This document shows positions 51,664-60,481 of a stretch of 64,000 bases of DNA, piece by piece. How positions within the stretch are numbered: position 1 is the first letter of the stretch; every line of letters starts with the position of its first letter. Source of the stretch: Streptomyces ficellus (GTDB lineage Bacteria > Actinomycetota > Actinomycetes > Streptomycetales > Streptomycetaceae); contig NZ_JAUEPL010000012.1 in assembly GCF_030406405.1 (NCBI RefSeq), positions 60,402 to 124,401 on the forward strand, read 5' to 3'. The position numbers and the translations under genes were made by a program. The notes under the pieces were generated by a model. That model was not told the DNA's origin and made no database searches. It was given only the letters and a program-made list of their open reading frames with translations.

Positions 51664-53040
51664 TCAGGCGTGCACCGTGGCCGCGACCACTTCCTCGTCG
51701 TCCTCGGGCAGGAAACCCGGCAGCCACGACTCGAGTTCGTCCCGCAGCCGTACCGTCGCGTTCAACTGGCACAGCACCCCGATTGTGCTCAACGTCACCC
51801 GGTGTATCAGCAAGTACGAGGGCGGCAGATTGAGCTGCTTGCCCAACTGGTGGGCAGGGGAGCGGATGTCGGCGATTCGGGCGGCCTGGGTGCGTATCCA
51901 GCCACGGCTGAAGGTGAACTCATCGGCCTCGGCCGGCTCGATGATCGGCAGCAGGTACTCCAGCACCGCGTCGGGGTCGAGTTCGATGGTCTCCCTGACG
52001 AACCCCTCCGCACAGAGCAGTTCGTACACCGTCTCCGCCTCGCCCCCCAGGGTCATCCGCAGACAGGTTCCGATGGTCTCCGGCAGGCCGCCCGGCAGCC
52101 GGTCCACGGTGCCGAAGTCCAGCACACCCAGCCGCCAGCACTCCGCGTCCTCGCCGCCGTCCGCGCCCGGCAACAGCCGGAAGTTGCCCGGATGCGGGTC
52201 CGCGTGCAGCAGCCCCGTGCGGGCGGGACCCGAGAACAGGAACCGCGCCAGCAACTGCCCCGCCCGGTCACGCTGCTCCGGCGTACCGTCCGCGATGACG
52301 TCCGCCAGCGGTATACCGTCGATCCACTCCGTCACCAGCACCTGATCGCACTGGTGCACCACATCCGGCACCACCACGTCCGGATCGTCCGCGAACTCCT
52401 CGGCGTGCTCCCGCTGGGCCTGGGCCTCCAGGCCGTAGTCCAGCTCCTCCGACACCCGGTCCCGGAGCTCGGTGATCAGCGGCTTGATGTCCATGCCCGG
52501 GATCAGCGGCCCCAGCAGCCGGGCGAACCGGCTCAGCTGCGCGAGGTCGGACAACAGCGCCTCACCCGCCCCGGGATACTGCACCTTCACGGCGACCTCA
52601 CGCCCGTCGTGCCACACGGCCCGGTGCACCTGGCCTATCGACGCGGCCGCCGACGGCTTGTCCTGGAACTCCAGGAACAACTCCCGCCAGTCCTCGCCGA
52701 GCCGCTCCTCCAGCACCGAGTGGACCGTACGGGTCGGCATCGGTGGAGCCGCCTCCTGGAGCTTGGTCAGCGCCGCCCGGTAGGGCCCCGCGACCTCCTC
52801 CGGAAGGGCGGACTCGAAGACGGACAGCGCCTGCCCGAACTTCATCGCGCCCCCCTTCAGTTCGCCCAGCACGCGGAACAGCTGCTCCGCCGTGCGCTGT
52901 TGCAGCTCCCGCGTCACGATCTCCGCGGACTTGCCCCCGATCCGCTTGCCCAGCCCCCATGTGGCCCGGCCGGCGAAGCCCAATGGCAACGCGGCCAACT
53001 TGGCGGTACGGGTTACCGCCTTCCGGGGAAGATCAGACAT
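51664..53040 (-). CDS. ABC1/AarF (UbiB)-family atypical kinase
   Basis: 458 residues with the ABC1 hallmarks: KxGQ motif (GGAMKFGQALSVF), ATP-loop replacement in SAAASIGQVHRAVW with a Lys in VAVKVQYPG, catalytic HADPHPGNF and metal site LDFGTVDRL. The Ala-rich nucleotide loop is the form typical of UbiB/COQ8 proteins, which act in quinone or isoprenoid lipid metabolism. ATG 53040 has GGAGGGG 3-4 nt upstream. The next gene on the same strand is a ThiF-like protein. Confidence 0.92.
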   Translation of the reverse strand: MSDLPRKAVTRTAKLAALPLGFAGRATWGLGKRIGGKSAEIVTRELQQRTAEQLFRVLGELKGGAMKFGQALSVFESALPEEVAGPYRAALTKLQEAAPPMPTRTVHSVLEERLGEDWRELFLEFQDKPSAAASIGQVHRAVWHDGREVAVKVQYPGAGEALLSDLAQLSRFARLLGPLIPGMDIKPLITELRDRVSEELDYGLEAQAQREHAEEFADDPDVVVPDVVHQCDQVLVTEWIDGIPLADVIADGTPEQRDRAGQLLARFLFSGPARTGLLHADPHPGNFRLLPGADGGEDAECWRLGVLDFGTVDRLPGGLPETIGTCLRMTLGGEAETVYELLCAEGFVRETIELDPDAVLEYLLPIIEPAEADEFTFSRGWIRTQAARIADIRSPAHQLGKQLNLPPSYLLIHRVTLSTIGVLCQLNATVRLRDELESWLPGFLPEDDEEVVAATVHA

Positions 53041-53104
53041 ACGCCCCTCCAGATCCCAGAAATCCGTGCCGCGTTTGCCCTCGGCGTCACTGCGTCGACC
53101 GCGG

Positions 53105-54250
53105 TTACCCCGCCATTGTGTCCTGCCCGCTCCCGGGCCCCGAGGCACGCTCCCCCTGTCCACCCCCGGCCGCCCCGCAGGGGCAGCCGACATGTGGTGA
53201 CATCCGCTCCGAGCGCCACTCCAGCAACGGCAGCGAGGTCTCCCACCGGGTCCCCGTGCTCGCCGGCAGCTCCCCGTCCAGGAACGACAGCGCGTGCGCC
53301 GCCGCAAGGCCCGCCACCGCGGTCGCCAGGGCCAGATCACAGGCGGGCACCCTGCTCTGGCGCCCCGAACGCCACTGGGCCAGCATCCGCGGCCACGCCG
53401 GGTCACGATCGGACCGCTCCAGCTCCACACATCCCGCGCACGCCGTGCCGCCGGGCAGCACCAGCGGCCCCACCACACCCGTCGCCTCGATCACCCCCGC
53501 GTACAGATGAGGCGTGCCCGTGGCCACCCAGTCGTCGGCGGGCACCGGATCCGGCGCGTACGCCGCCAGGCCGTCCCGCGGAGCGACCACGACCAGCGAC
53601 AGCCCGGGCTCCGACGCCGCCCCCCTCCCCGCCCGCACCGCGCGGGGCGCACGACCACCGGGCGCCGACCGCCCCACCAACCGCCGGGCCGCCGCGTCCC
53701 GCCGCTCACCGACCGCCTCGGCCGGCAGACCACCCGGAGCCACGTCCCACGGCTCCACGCACTCGCCGTCCAGCACGTCCACCCGGCCCACGCCCGAAGC
53801 GGACAACAGCGCCGCGACGCTCGCACCCACCCGTCCCGCACCCCGCACCTGCACCCGCATGCCATGCCGGGCCGCCAAGCGCCCTGCCGCACCGCCCGGC
53901 TCCCGGTGGACGACGGAGAGTGACGCCAGATCGGCGCGCAGCCGGTCGAGCGCGCCGTCCTCCTTCCGCAGCACCTCGGCCGCCGGACCACCGGCTGTCG
54001 CGTCGTCCAGCAGACCCGCCCCGGCCAGCCGGTCCAGCAGCGCCTCCAGCCGCCCGTCCGGCAGGCCCAGCGCCCGCGCCTCCTCGCGCAGCAGCCCCAG
54101 CCCCCGCGTTCCGTCGAACAGCGAGAGGAGGCTGCCCGTCGTCGTGTCCAATGGACCGACCACCACCGCATGCGCCGGCGCAGCGCCGAACTGCACGAAC
54201 TGCAGATTCCGCCAGGCGCGCCGCAGCGCGGGCTTCACCATCGGATGCAT
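53105..54250 (-). CDS. ThiF/E1-like family protein without visible precursor peptide
   Basis: 381 residues. The N-terminal 130 residues look like a winged-helix leader-binding unit (TGSLLSLFDGTRGLGLLREE), followed by an E1-like Rossmann segment RVQVRGAGRVGASVAALLSA (GxGRxG), and later CAGCVELERSDRDPAW and GCPCGAAGG, possible Cys pairs. The ATP motif is degenerate and there is no adenylating Cys domain as in MoeZ. The layout resembles the ocin-ThiF proteins of azole-forming RiPP systems. No YcaO gene or precursor is near, so a role in peptide modification is doubtful. The gene leads toward the AarF kinase. Confidence 0.7.
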   Translation of the reverse strand: MHPMVKPALRRAWRNLQFVQFGAAPAHAVVVGPLDTTTGSLLSLFDGTRGLGLLREEARALGLPDGRLEALLDRLAGAGLLDDATAGGPAAEVLRKEDGALDRLRADLASLSVVHREPGGAAGRLAARHGMRVQVRGAGRVGASVAALLSASGVGRVDVLDGECVEPWDVAPGGLPAEAVGERRDAAARRLVGRSAPGGRAPRAVRAGRGAASEPGLSLVVVAPRDGLAAYAPDPVPADDWVATGTPHLYAGVIEATGVVGPLVLPGGTACAGCVELERSDRDPAWPRMLAQWRSGRQSRVPACDLALATAVAGLAAAHALSFLDGELPASTGTRWETSLPLLEWRSERMSPHVGCPCGAAGGGQGERASGPGSGQDTMAG

Positions 54251-54464
54251 AGCCGGCCCCCCGTTGTTCCCATCCGTCTTCGTCTTCGATTCGCGTCGGT
54301 CTTCGCGATCTCGTCGTCAGAATGCCCCGCGGCGACGGCGCCCGCCGAAAGTTATCCACACGGCTGGGGTGTTAATCGTTCAAATGGTGCAGGCTGTGGA
54401 TGGATCAGGCGGGAAGCGTTCCGGAGGCGGGACTTCCCCCGCTGACAGCGGGTAACGTCGGGGC

Positions 54465-55040
54465 GTGCCCTCCGACCCACAGTGCAGTCCGACGAGCGAC
54501 CCGCCCCGCGGCTCGGGGACGAGTGCCGTCGAGGTCCGAAGGAGCTCCCGGCGCAGCAGAACCGTCTCCGCCTACCGCGAGGGCGACCGGACCATCGTGC
54601 TGATCCCCGCCCGGATGTCGGAGGCGGAGGAGCGCCGCTGGGTGAGCGTGATGCTCGACAAGCTCGCCGCCCAGGAGAGCAGGCGCATCCTCGGCGACAG
54701 CGAGCTGGCCGAGCGAGCCGAGCGCCTGTCCGCCCAGTATTTCGACGGCAGGGCCCGGCCCACATCCGTCCGGTGGGTGACCAATCAGAACACCCGGTGG
54801 GGCTCCTGCACACCCGTGGAGGGCAGCATCCGCCTGTCGCACCGGTTGCAGGGCATGCCCGAGTACGTCGTCGATTACGTCCTCGTCCACGAACTGGCCC
54901 ATCTCCTGGTGCCCGGCCATGGCCCGCGGTTCTGGCGGCTGCTGGAGGCCTATCCCCGTACCGAGCGGGCTCGCGGATACCTGGAAGGCGTGGTCGCGGC
55001 GGGCTGGCTGCCGCACCTGCCGGTCGCTCCCGCGGAGTGA
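54465..55040 (+). CDS. YgjP-like M48-type metallopeptidase
   Basis: 191 residues. Zinc site HELAHLLVPGH (HExxH plus a third His) near residue 142, preceded by the family landmarks NQNTRWGSCTPVEGSIRLSHRL and followed by FWRLLEAYPRT. YgjP proteins are small soluble zinc peptidases of undefined substrate. GTG 54465 gives the full family length with a Ser/Pro-rich N-terminus. Upstream 214 nt hold a divergent promoter with the ThiF-like gene. Confidence 0.88.
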   Translation: MPSDPQCSPTSDPPRGSGTSAVEVRRSSRRSRTVSAYREGDRTIVLIPARMSEAEERRWVSVMLDKLAAQESRRILGDSELAERAERLSAQYFDGRARPTSVRWVTNQNTRWGSCTPVEGSIRLSHRLQGMPEYVVDYVLVHELAHLLVPGHGPRFWRLLEAYPRTERARGYLEGVVAAGWLPHLPVAPAE

Positions 55041-55146
55041 CATTCCCGATCCTGTACCGAAACCGTCCCGGCTTGGCTCATTGTCATCGCCAGCCGTTAG
55101 CCTGACGCGACGCATTCAAAATCGGGATGGGGGACGGTCGTTACGC

Positions 55147-56847
55147 ATGGCCAGGGAATTCCAACGCGGCCACAAGGCCAAGATCAGCGATCTGACGCCC
55201 GGAACGGATCTGTACGTAGGAGTGCGGATCGCGGCTCCAGGGCTGTCCTTCGACATCAGCTGCTTCGGTCTCGACGCCAACGAGCAGCTCTCCGACGACC
55301 GGTATTTCATCTTCTTCAACCAGCCGAAGTCGCCCGAGGAGTCCGTCCAGCTGCTGGGCGCGCAGGCCGGTGACACCGAGTCCTTCCGGGTCACGCTCGA
55401 CCGCATCCCGGCGCACATCCATAAGTTGTCGTTCACCGCGACGATCGACGGTCCCGGACAGATGTCCCAGGTGGGCCCCGGTTACCTCCGTATCGTCGCG
55501 GGCGGCGAGGAGGTGGGCCGGTACGCGTTCGACGGCTCGGAGTTCAGTACCGAGCGCGCGGTGATGCTGGGGGACTTCTACCTCAAGGACGTGTGGCGGT
55601 TCGCCGCCGTGGGGCAGGGCTTCGACGGCGGGCTGGAGGCACTGCTCAAGAACTTCGGCGGCGAGGTCGCCGAGGAGGAGCAGGCCGCCCCGCAGCAGAC
55701 CCAGGCCGCCGCGCCGTCCTTCGCTCCGCCGTCCTTCGCTCCGCCCGCCGCGCCCGCCGCGCCCGCCACTCCCCAGGCGCCGCAGCCCGCCCCGTCGTTC
55801 GGCGCTCCCGCCGCGCCCGCGCCGGCACCCGCACCGGCCCCCACAGCCCCGTCGTTCGGCGCTCCCGCGCACACGCCGCAGCCTCCGGCTCCCGCGCCGC
55901 AGCCCATGCACGCCGCGCCCACGATGGCGGCCCCGATAGCCCCTCCGGCCGCGCCCACCCCACCGGCCCCGCCGTCCCCCTACGGCCAACCGCCGCATGC
56001 GCCGCAACCGCCCCAGCAGCCGCAGTCCGGCCAGATCCCCGGCCAGACCATGCCGTACGGGCAGCCGGCCCACGCGCCGTCCCCGTACGGCCAGCAGCCG
56101 CCCGTCGGCATGCCACCCGGCGGAGCGCCCCACGGCATTCCTCAAGGCGTCCCTCACGGCGTTCCCCAGGGCGTCCCGCAGGGCGGCGCCGGGCTGGAGG
56201 CCGCCCTCCAGAAGTACCGCGAGACCGCCACCGGGCAGCGGTGGACTCCGCAGAACCAGCAGCTCATGCGCGTCGATCTCGCCATGGGCGGCACGCCCGT
56301 CCTCGCCCGGCAGGGCAGCATGGTCATGTACCAGGGCAAGGTGGAATTCGGTTACAAGGGCGCCGGTTTCTCGGGACGCATGGTCGGCAACGCCACCGGC
56401 CAGGAGATGCAGCTGATGCGCTGCACCGGCCGCGGCCAGGTCTTCCTCGCCGAGAACGGCGCCCATCTGCACCCCATCGAGCTCCAGGGCGACGGCATCT
56501 GCGTCTCGGCCGAGAACGTGCTCGCCTACGACGAGTCGCTGCAGTGCGAGGTCCGCCGCATCGAAGGACACGGCATCCCCGGCGGGGCGCTGTTCACCAT
56601 GCAGTTCCAGGGCACCGGCACGGTGGTCGTCAAGACGCACGGCATCCCCGTCGTCCTGCCGGTCACGCCCACCACCTTCGCCGACTGCAACGCCGTCGTC
56701 GCGTGGTCGGCCGCGTCCCAGGTGATCCTCTCCAGCCAGGTCCGGCTGCGCCGCAACGCCTATCCCGGCCACAGCGGAGAGACCGTCAACCTCCAGTTCC
56801 GGGGCGCCCCCGGCAACTTCATCGTCGTCCAGCCCTACGAGGTCTGA
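55147..56847 (+). CDS. TerD-AIM24 fusion protein
   Basis: 566 residues. An N-terminal TerD-like domain (about 1-175), with GLSFDISCFGLDANEQLSDD and DGPGQMSQVGPGYLRI providing the Ca-binding acidic loops, then a Pro/Ala/Gln/Gly-rich linker (about 180-345), then an AIM24 domain (about 350-566; GSMVMYQGKVEFGYKGAG). TerD domains bind calcium and are tied to tellurite and phage or stress responses; AIM24 proteins in bacteria are membrane- or stress-associated with no fixed role. Two AIM24-only paralogues follow in the same direction with short gaps. Confidence 0.88.
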   Translation: MAREFQRGHKAKISDLTPGTDLYVGVRIAAPGLSFDISCFGLDANEQLSDDRYFIFFNQPKSPEESVQLLGAQAGDTESFRVTLDRIPAHIHKLSFTATIDGPGQMSQVGPGYLRIVAGGEEVGRYAFDGSEFSTERAVMLGDFYLKDVWRFAAVGQGFDGGLEALLKNFGGEVAEEEQAAPQQTQAAAPSFAPPSFAPPAAPAAPATPQAPQPAPSFGAPAAPAPAPAPAPTAPSFGAPAHTPQPPAPAPQPMHAAPTMAAPIAPPAAPTPPAPPSPYGQPPHAPQPPQQPQSGQIPGQTMPYGQPAHAPSPYGQQPPVGMPPGGAPHGIPQGVPHGVPQGVPQGGAGLEAALQKYRETATGQRWTPQNQQLMRVDLAMGGTPVLARQGSMVMYQGKVEFGYKGAGFSGRMVGNATGQEMQLMRCTGRGQVFLAENGAHLHPIELQGDGICVSAENVLAYDESLQCEVRRIEGHGIPGGALFTMQFQGTGTVVVKTHGIPVVLPVTPTTFADCNAVVAWSAASQVILSSQVRLRRNAYPGHSGETVNLQFRGAPGNFIVVQPYEV

Positions 56848-56860
56848 GGGAGCCCGAACA

Positions 56861-57541
56861 GTGAACCAGCAGCTCGCGGGCTTCGCCCCGACCCCCGTCG
56901 CCGCCCGGATGGAGAACCACGGCCGCCACATGCTCAAGGTCGCCATGGCCTCCGGCCAGGACCTGTACGCACGTACCGGCTCGATGGTGTCCTACGAGGG
57001 CTTCATCCAGTACGAGCCCAACCCGCCCGCCGTACGCCAGATCGCCTCCCAGTGGGCGACCGGTGAGGGCGCGCCCCTCATGAAGTGCTCCGGCGACGGA
57101 CTGCTCTACCTCGCCGACTACGGCGCGGACGTCGTCGTCATCAATCTCAGCAACGACTCGCTGTGCGTCAACGGCACCAATGTGCTGGCCTTCGACGCGC
57201 ACCTCCAGTGGGGGGTCGAAAGGGTCAAAGGCCTGGCGAAGTTCGCCGGCCAGGGCCTGTGGAACGTCCAGATCGCGGGCGCCGGATGGGTCGCCCTCAC
57301 CTCGCGCGGCACGCCGATCGTCGTCGACTGCGGCCGGGGCGAGGACGAGACGTACGTCGACCCGGACGCGCTCGTCGCCTGGTCGCCGTCGCTCAAGGTG
57401 AAGGGCAAGCGCAGCTTCAAGGCCTCCTCCCTGATCGGGCGGGGCAGCGGGGAGGCGTACCAGATGGCCTTCTCCGGGCAGGGCATCGTCGTCGTACAGC
57501 CGAGCGAGGACAGCACCGACCGTCTGCGGATCCGGGGCTGA
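56861..57541 (+). CDS. AIM24-family protein, 226 aa
   Basis: One AIM24 domain covers the entire length: RTGSMVSYEGFIQYEPN, MKCSGDGLLYLADYGADVVV, NVLAFDAHLQWGVE and VDPDALVAWSPSL match the repeating beta-sandwich pattern of the family. No signal or membrane helix is seen. It starts 13 nt after the TerD-AIM24 fusion, so the three genes are probably one operon. Confidence 0.87.
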   Translation: MNQQLAGFAPTPVAARMENHGRHMLKVAMASGQDLYARTGSMVSYEGFIQYEPNPPAVRQIASQWATGEGAPLMKCSGDGLLYLADYGADVVVINLSNDSLCVNGTNVLAFDAHLQWGVERVKGLAKFAGQGLWNVQIAGAGWVALTSRGTPIVVDCGRGEDETYVDPDALVAWSPSLKVKGKRSFKASSLIGRGSGEAYQMAFSGQGIVVVQPSEDSTDRLRIRG

Positions 57542-57559
57542 GGGGGAGCGAGAACCACC

Positions 57560-58315
57560 ATGCAGAGCCCGCTTTTCAGCCACACCGAACAGCAGACCCA
57601 GGAGCGGTACGTCGTCCAGAACCCGCAGCTCCTGCGGGTCGCCCTCACCGGGCACGACGACGTCCTCGCCCGCAAGGGCGCCATGGTCGCCTACCAGGGC
57701 CTGATCGACTTCGACGGCGAGTACGGGAACAACAGCCAGCGCCGCGCGCGTGCCCACACCGGTGAGGGCCTGGACCTGATGCGCTGCTCGGGGCAGGGCA
57801 CCGTCTACTTCGCCAACCTCGCCCAGTACATCCACGTCGTGGACGTCGACCAGGAGGGCCTGACCGTCGACAGCGCCTATGTGCTGGCGCTGGACTCCAC
57901 ACTGCACACCGAAGTCATCGCCGTGGACAGCCAGTACGGCATCTCCGGCTCCGGCAAGTACCAGCTGAACATCTCCGGCCGGGGCAAGGTCGCCCTGATG
58001 ACCTCCGGCCAGCCGCTGATGATGCAGGTCACTCCCGACAAGTACGTCAGTGTCGACGCCGACGCGATCGTCGCCTGGTCCTCCGCCCTGCGTGTGCAGA
58101 TGCAGGCACAGACGCACTCCTCACAAGTGCGCCGCCGCCGCGGCAACACGGGGGAGGGCTGGGAGCTCAGCTTCCTGGGGCAGGGGTTCGCGCTCGTGCA
58201 GCCCAGTGAGGTCATGCCGCCGCAGAACGCGGAGATCGGACAGGGGCTGGGCGCCCAGTTCGGTGCGGGCCGGCACGGCTCCCACGCCCAGAACCAGAAC
58301 AACGCCTGGAACTGA
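57560..58315 (+). CDS. AIM24-family protein, 251 aa
   Basis: The third AIM24 copy, with KGAMVAYQGLIDFDGEYGNN, MRCSGQGTVYFANLAQYIHV, YVLALDSTLHTEVI and VSVDADAIVAWSS. It differs clearly in sequence from its two neighbours, so the triplication is old. The C-terminus adds a Gly/His/Asn-rich tail. The gene ends the operon just before a hairpin. Confidence 0.87.
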   Translation: MQSPLFSHTEQQTQERYVVQNPQLLRVALTGHDDVLARKGAMVAYQGLIDFDGEYGNNSQRRARAHTGEGLDLMRCSGQGTVYFANLAQYIHVVDVDQEGLTVDSAYVLALDSTLHTEVIAVDSQYGISGSGKYQLNISGRGKVALMTSGQPLMMQVTPDKYVSVDADAIVAWSSALRVQMQAQTHSSQVRRRRGNTGEGWELSFLGQGFALVQPSEVMPPQNAEIGQGLGAQFGAGRHGSHAQNQNNAWN

Positions 58316-58320
58316 GCAGC

Positions 58321-58356
58321 TGTAAGGGGCGACCGCCATGGCGACCGCCCCTTACA
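58321..58356. terminator. Bidirectional hairpin between AIM24 and NUDIX genes
   Basis: Palindromic 36 nt: outer arms TGTAAGGGGCG and CGCCCCTTACA (11 bp) enclose an inner CGCC/GGCG stem with a two-base mismatch. It lies between convergent stop codons. Confidence 0.8.
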
Positions 58357-58363
58357 CCCCGCT

Positions 58364-58885
58364 CTAGAGCGCCGCGCGCGCCGCCTCGACCAGCCGTACG
58401 ACCGACGCGTCGGCCACGTCCGACACCTCGTCGTACCGGAACCAGCGCAGGTCCAGCGACTCGTCGCTGATCGCCTCCACCGCGTCGGGCGGCGCGACCG
58501 CGACGTACTGCACATCCAGGTGCCAGTGGCAGGGCGCCGGGATCGCGTGCCGGTCCAGTCGCGCGGGGCCGCCGGCGAGCAGCGCCAGGCCGGGGATCCC
58601 GGATTCCTCGGTGGCCTCGCGCAGCGCCGCGCCGGCCACCGTCGTGTCACCGGGCTCGCAGTGGCCGCCCATCTGCAGCCACATCCCGAGCTTCTTGTGC
58701 AGGGTCAGCAGGACCCGGCCGCGCCCCGGGTCGGCCACCAGCGCGCTCGCCGTCAGGTGCCCGGCCTCGCACGCCTTCCACATCCCGTCCGGGTGGGCCG
58801 CCAGATGGTCCAGGTAGACCTGCCGCAGCTCCGGCTGGTCCTCGTACGCCTCCAGTACGAGGAGGGCGTCATCGCGCAGGCTCAC
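58364..58885 (-). CDS. NUDIX hydrolase, 173 aa
   Basis: The Nudix box is GGHCEPGDTTVAGAALREATEE followed by SGI, matching Gx5Ex7REUxEExGU. The N-terminal segment SLRDDALLVLEAYEDQPELR resembles those of 8-oxo-dGTP-type or ADP-ribose-type hydrolases, but the substrate cannot be told. The GTG start overlaps the stop of the upstream Zincin_2 gene (GTGA), so the two are coupled. Confidence 0.88.
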   Translation of the reverse strand: MSLRDDALLVLEAYEDQPELRQVYLDHLAAHPDGMWKACEAGHLTASALVADPGRGRVLLTLHKKLGMWLQMGGHCEPGDTTVAGAALREATEESGIPGLALLAGGPARLDRHAIPAPCHWHLDVQYVAVAPPDAVEAISDESLDLRWFRYDEVSDVADASVVRLVEAARAAL

Positions 58886-60291
58886 TTGTCGGTGTCGTCC
58901 TTGCCCTGGTCCGGCTCGTCCCGCTCGTCCCGCCCGGCCGCCTCACCGAGCATCTTGTCCAGCTCCGAGAAGTCCAGGTGCTCGCGGTGCACGAAGCCGT
59001 CCGGGTCGTCGAGGTCGGAGGCAGTCGGCAGCATGTCCGGGTGGGCCCACAGGCCGTCCCGGCCGTCGACGCCGCGCGCGTCTGTGAGGGACGCCCACAG
59101 CCGCGACGCGTCCCGCAGCCGGCGCGGCCGCAGCTCCAGGCCGATCAGCGTGGCGAACGTCTGCTCGGCCGGACCACCCGAGGCGCGGCGCCTGCGCAGC
59201 GTCTCGCGCAGCGCGTCCGCGGACGTCAGACGCGTCTTGGCGGCCTCGTGCACCACCGCGTCCACCCAGCCCTCGACCAGCGCGAGCGCCGTCTCCAGAC
59301 GCGCCAGCGCGGCCTTCTGCTCCGGCGTGTCCTCCGGCTGGAACATGCCCTGCTGAAGGGCCTCCTGAAGCTGCTCGGGGTTCGACGGGTCGAGACCGCT
59401 GACCGCGTCCTCCAGCTTGGTGGTGTCAACCTTGATCCCGCGCGCGTACCCCTCGACCGCACCGAACAGGTGCGAGCGCAGCCACGGCACATGCGCGAAG
59501 AGCCGCTGGTGGGCGGCCTCACGCAGGGCCAGGTACAGCCGGACCTCGTCCTTCGGCACGCCCAGGTCCTTGCCGAACCTCTCCACGTTCAGCGGCAGCA
59601 GCGCGGCCTTGCCGGCCGGTCCCAGCGGCAGCCCGATGTCGGTCGAACCGACCACCTCACCGGCCAGTACGCCCACGGCCTGCCCGATCTGCTGACCGAA
59701 CATGGCGCCGCCCATGGAGCGCATCATGCCGATCAGCGGGCCGGCCATGGCCTGCATCTCCTCGGGCAGTATGTCGCTCATGGCCGCGCCGACCCGCTCC
59801 GCGACCGGGTCCACCAGCTGCTGCCAGGCCGGCAGCGTCGCCTCGACCCACTCCGCGCGGCTCCACGCCACGGCGGTGCTCGCCCCGGAGGGCAGGGACG
59901 TCGCGCCGTCCAGCCACAGGTCGGCCAGGCGCACGGCCTCCTCGACGGCCGCCCGCTCGGCCGGGCCGACGCTGGCGTCCTTCGTGCCGTCCGGCGTGCC
60001 CTGGGAGACCGTCTGGCGGGCGATCTGCTTGGCCATGTCCCAGTTGACGGGACCGCCCTCATAGCTCAGCATCTGGCCCAGCTGCTGGAAGGCCGCCCCC
60101 AGGTCCGTGGGGTTCAGCGAACCGAACATCGCGGCGAACGGATTGTCCGAGCCGCCCGGCAGGCCGCCGAACGACCCGAAGGGGTTCCCACCGGCACCCT
60201 TGTCACCTTCGGCGGGTCCCTTCTTCTTGCCTTCGTCGCCGTCCTCCGGCTCCTCCGGCGGAAGGCCGAATCCGAATGGGCTGTCACTCAC
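58882..60291 (-). CDS. Zincin_2 (DUF2342) family protein, probably catalytically inactive
   Basis: 469 residues. The acidic Gly/Pro-rich N-terminus (SPFGFGLPPEEPEDGDE) and the helical core with NWDMAKQIARQTV match the actinobacterial zinc-dependent metalloprotease family DUF2342. In active relatives the zinc site is HExxH; here it reads REAAHQRLF (Arg257-Glu258...His261), so the first His is lost, and the later EG-His segment is LVEGWVDAVV. The enzyme may be a structural homologue. GTG 60291 has AGGAA 4-5 nt upstream. The gene precedes a NUDIX gene. Confidence 0.8.
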   Translation of the reverse strand: MSDSPFGFGLPPEEPEDGDEGKKKGPAEGDKGAGGNPFGSFGGLPGGSDNPFAAMFGSLNPTDLGAAFQQLGQMLSYEGGPVNWDMAKQIARQTVSQGTPDGTKDASVGPAERAAVEEAVRLADLWLDGATSLPSGASTAVAWSRAEWVEATLPAWQQLVDPVAERVGAAMSDILPEEMQAMAGPLIGMMRSMGGAMFGQQIGQAVGVLAGEVVGSTDIGLPLGPAGKAALLPLNVERFGKDLGVPKDEVRLYLALREAAHQRLFAHVPWLRSHLFGAVEGYARGIKVDTTKLEDAVSGLDPSNPEQLQEALQQGMFQPEDTPEQKAALARLETALALVEGWVDAVVHEAAKTRLTSADALRETLRRRRASGGPAEQTFATLIGLELRPRRLRDASRLWASLTDARGVDGRDGLWAHPDMLPTASDLDDPDGFVHREHLDFSELDKMLGEAAGRDERDEPDQGKDDTDK

Positions 60292-60481
60292 GGGGTTCCT
60301 CGGCTCGTAGGGCCACCGGCTTCCTGCCGGCGGCGGCTGCCCGACAACACGACCAGCGTAGACACCCGAGCCGGATATGGGCTCGGTGCTCCACAGGGTC
60401 ACGGCCTGCGGCAGGATGGACGCCACCTGGTACGTACGCGTCATTCACGTACGTACTGAAGACAACCGCTGGAGACGCCCG

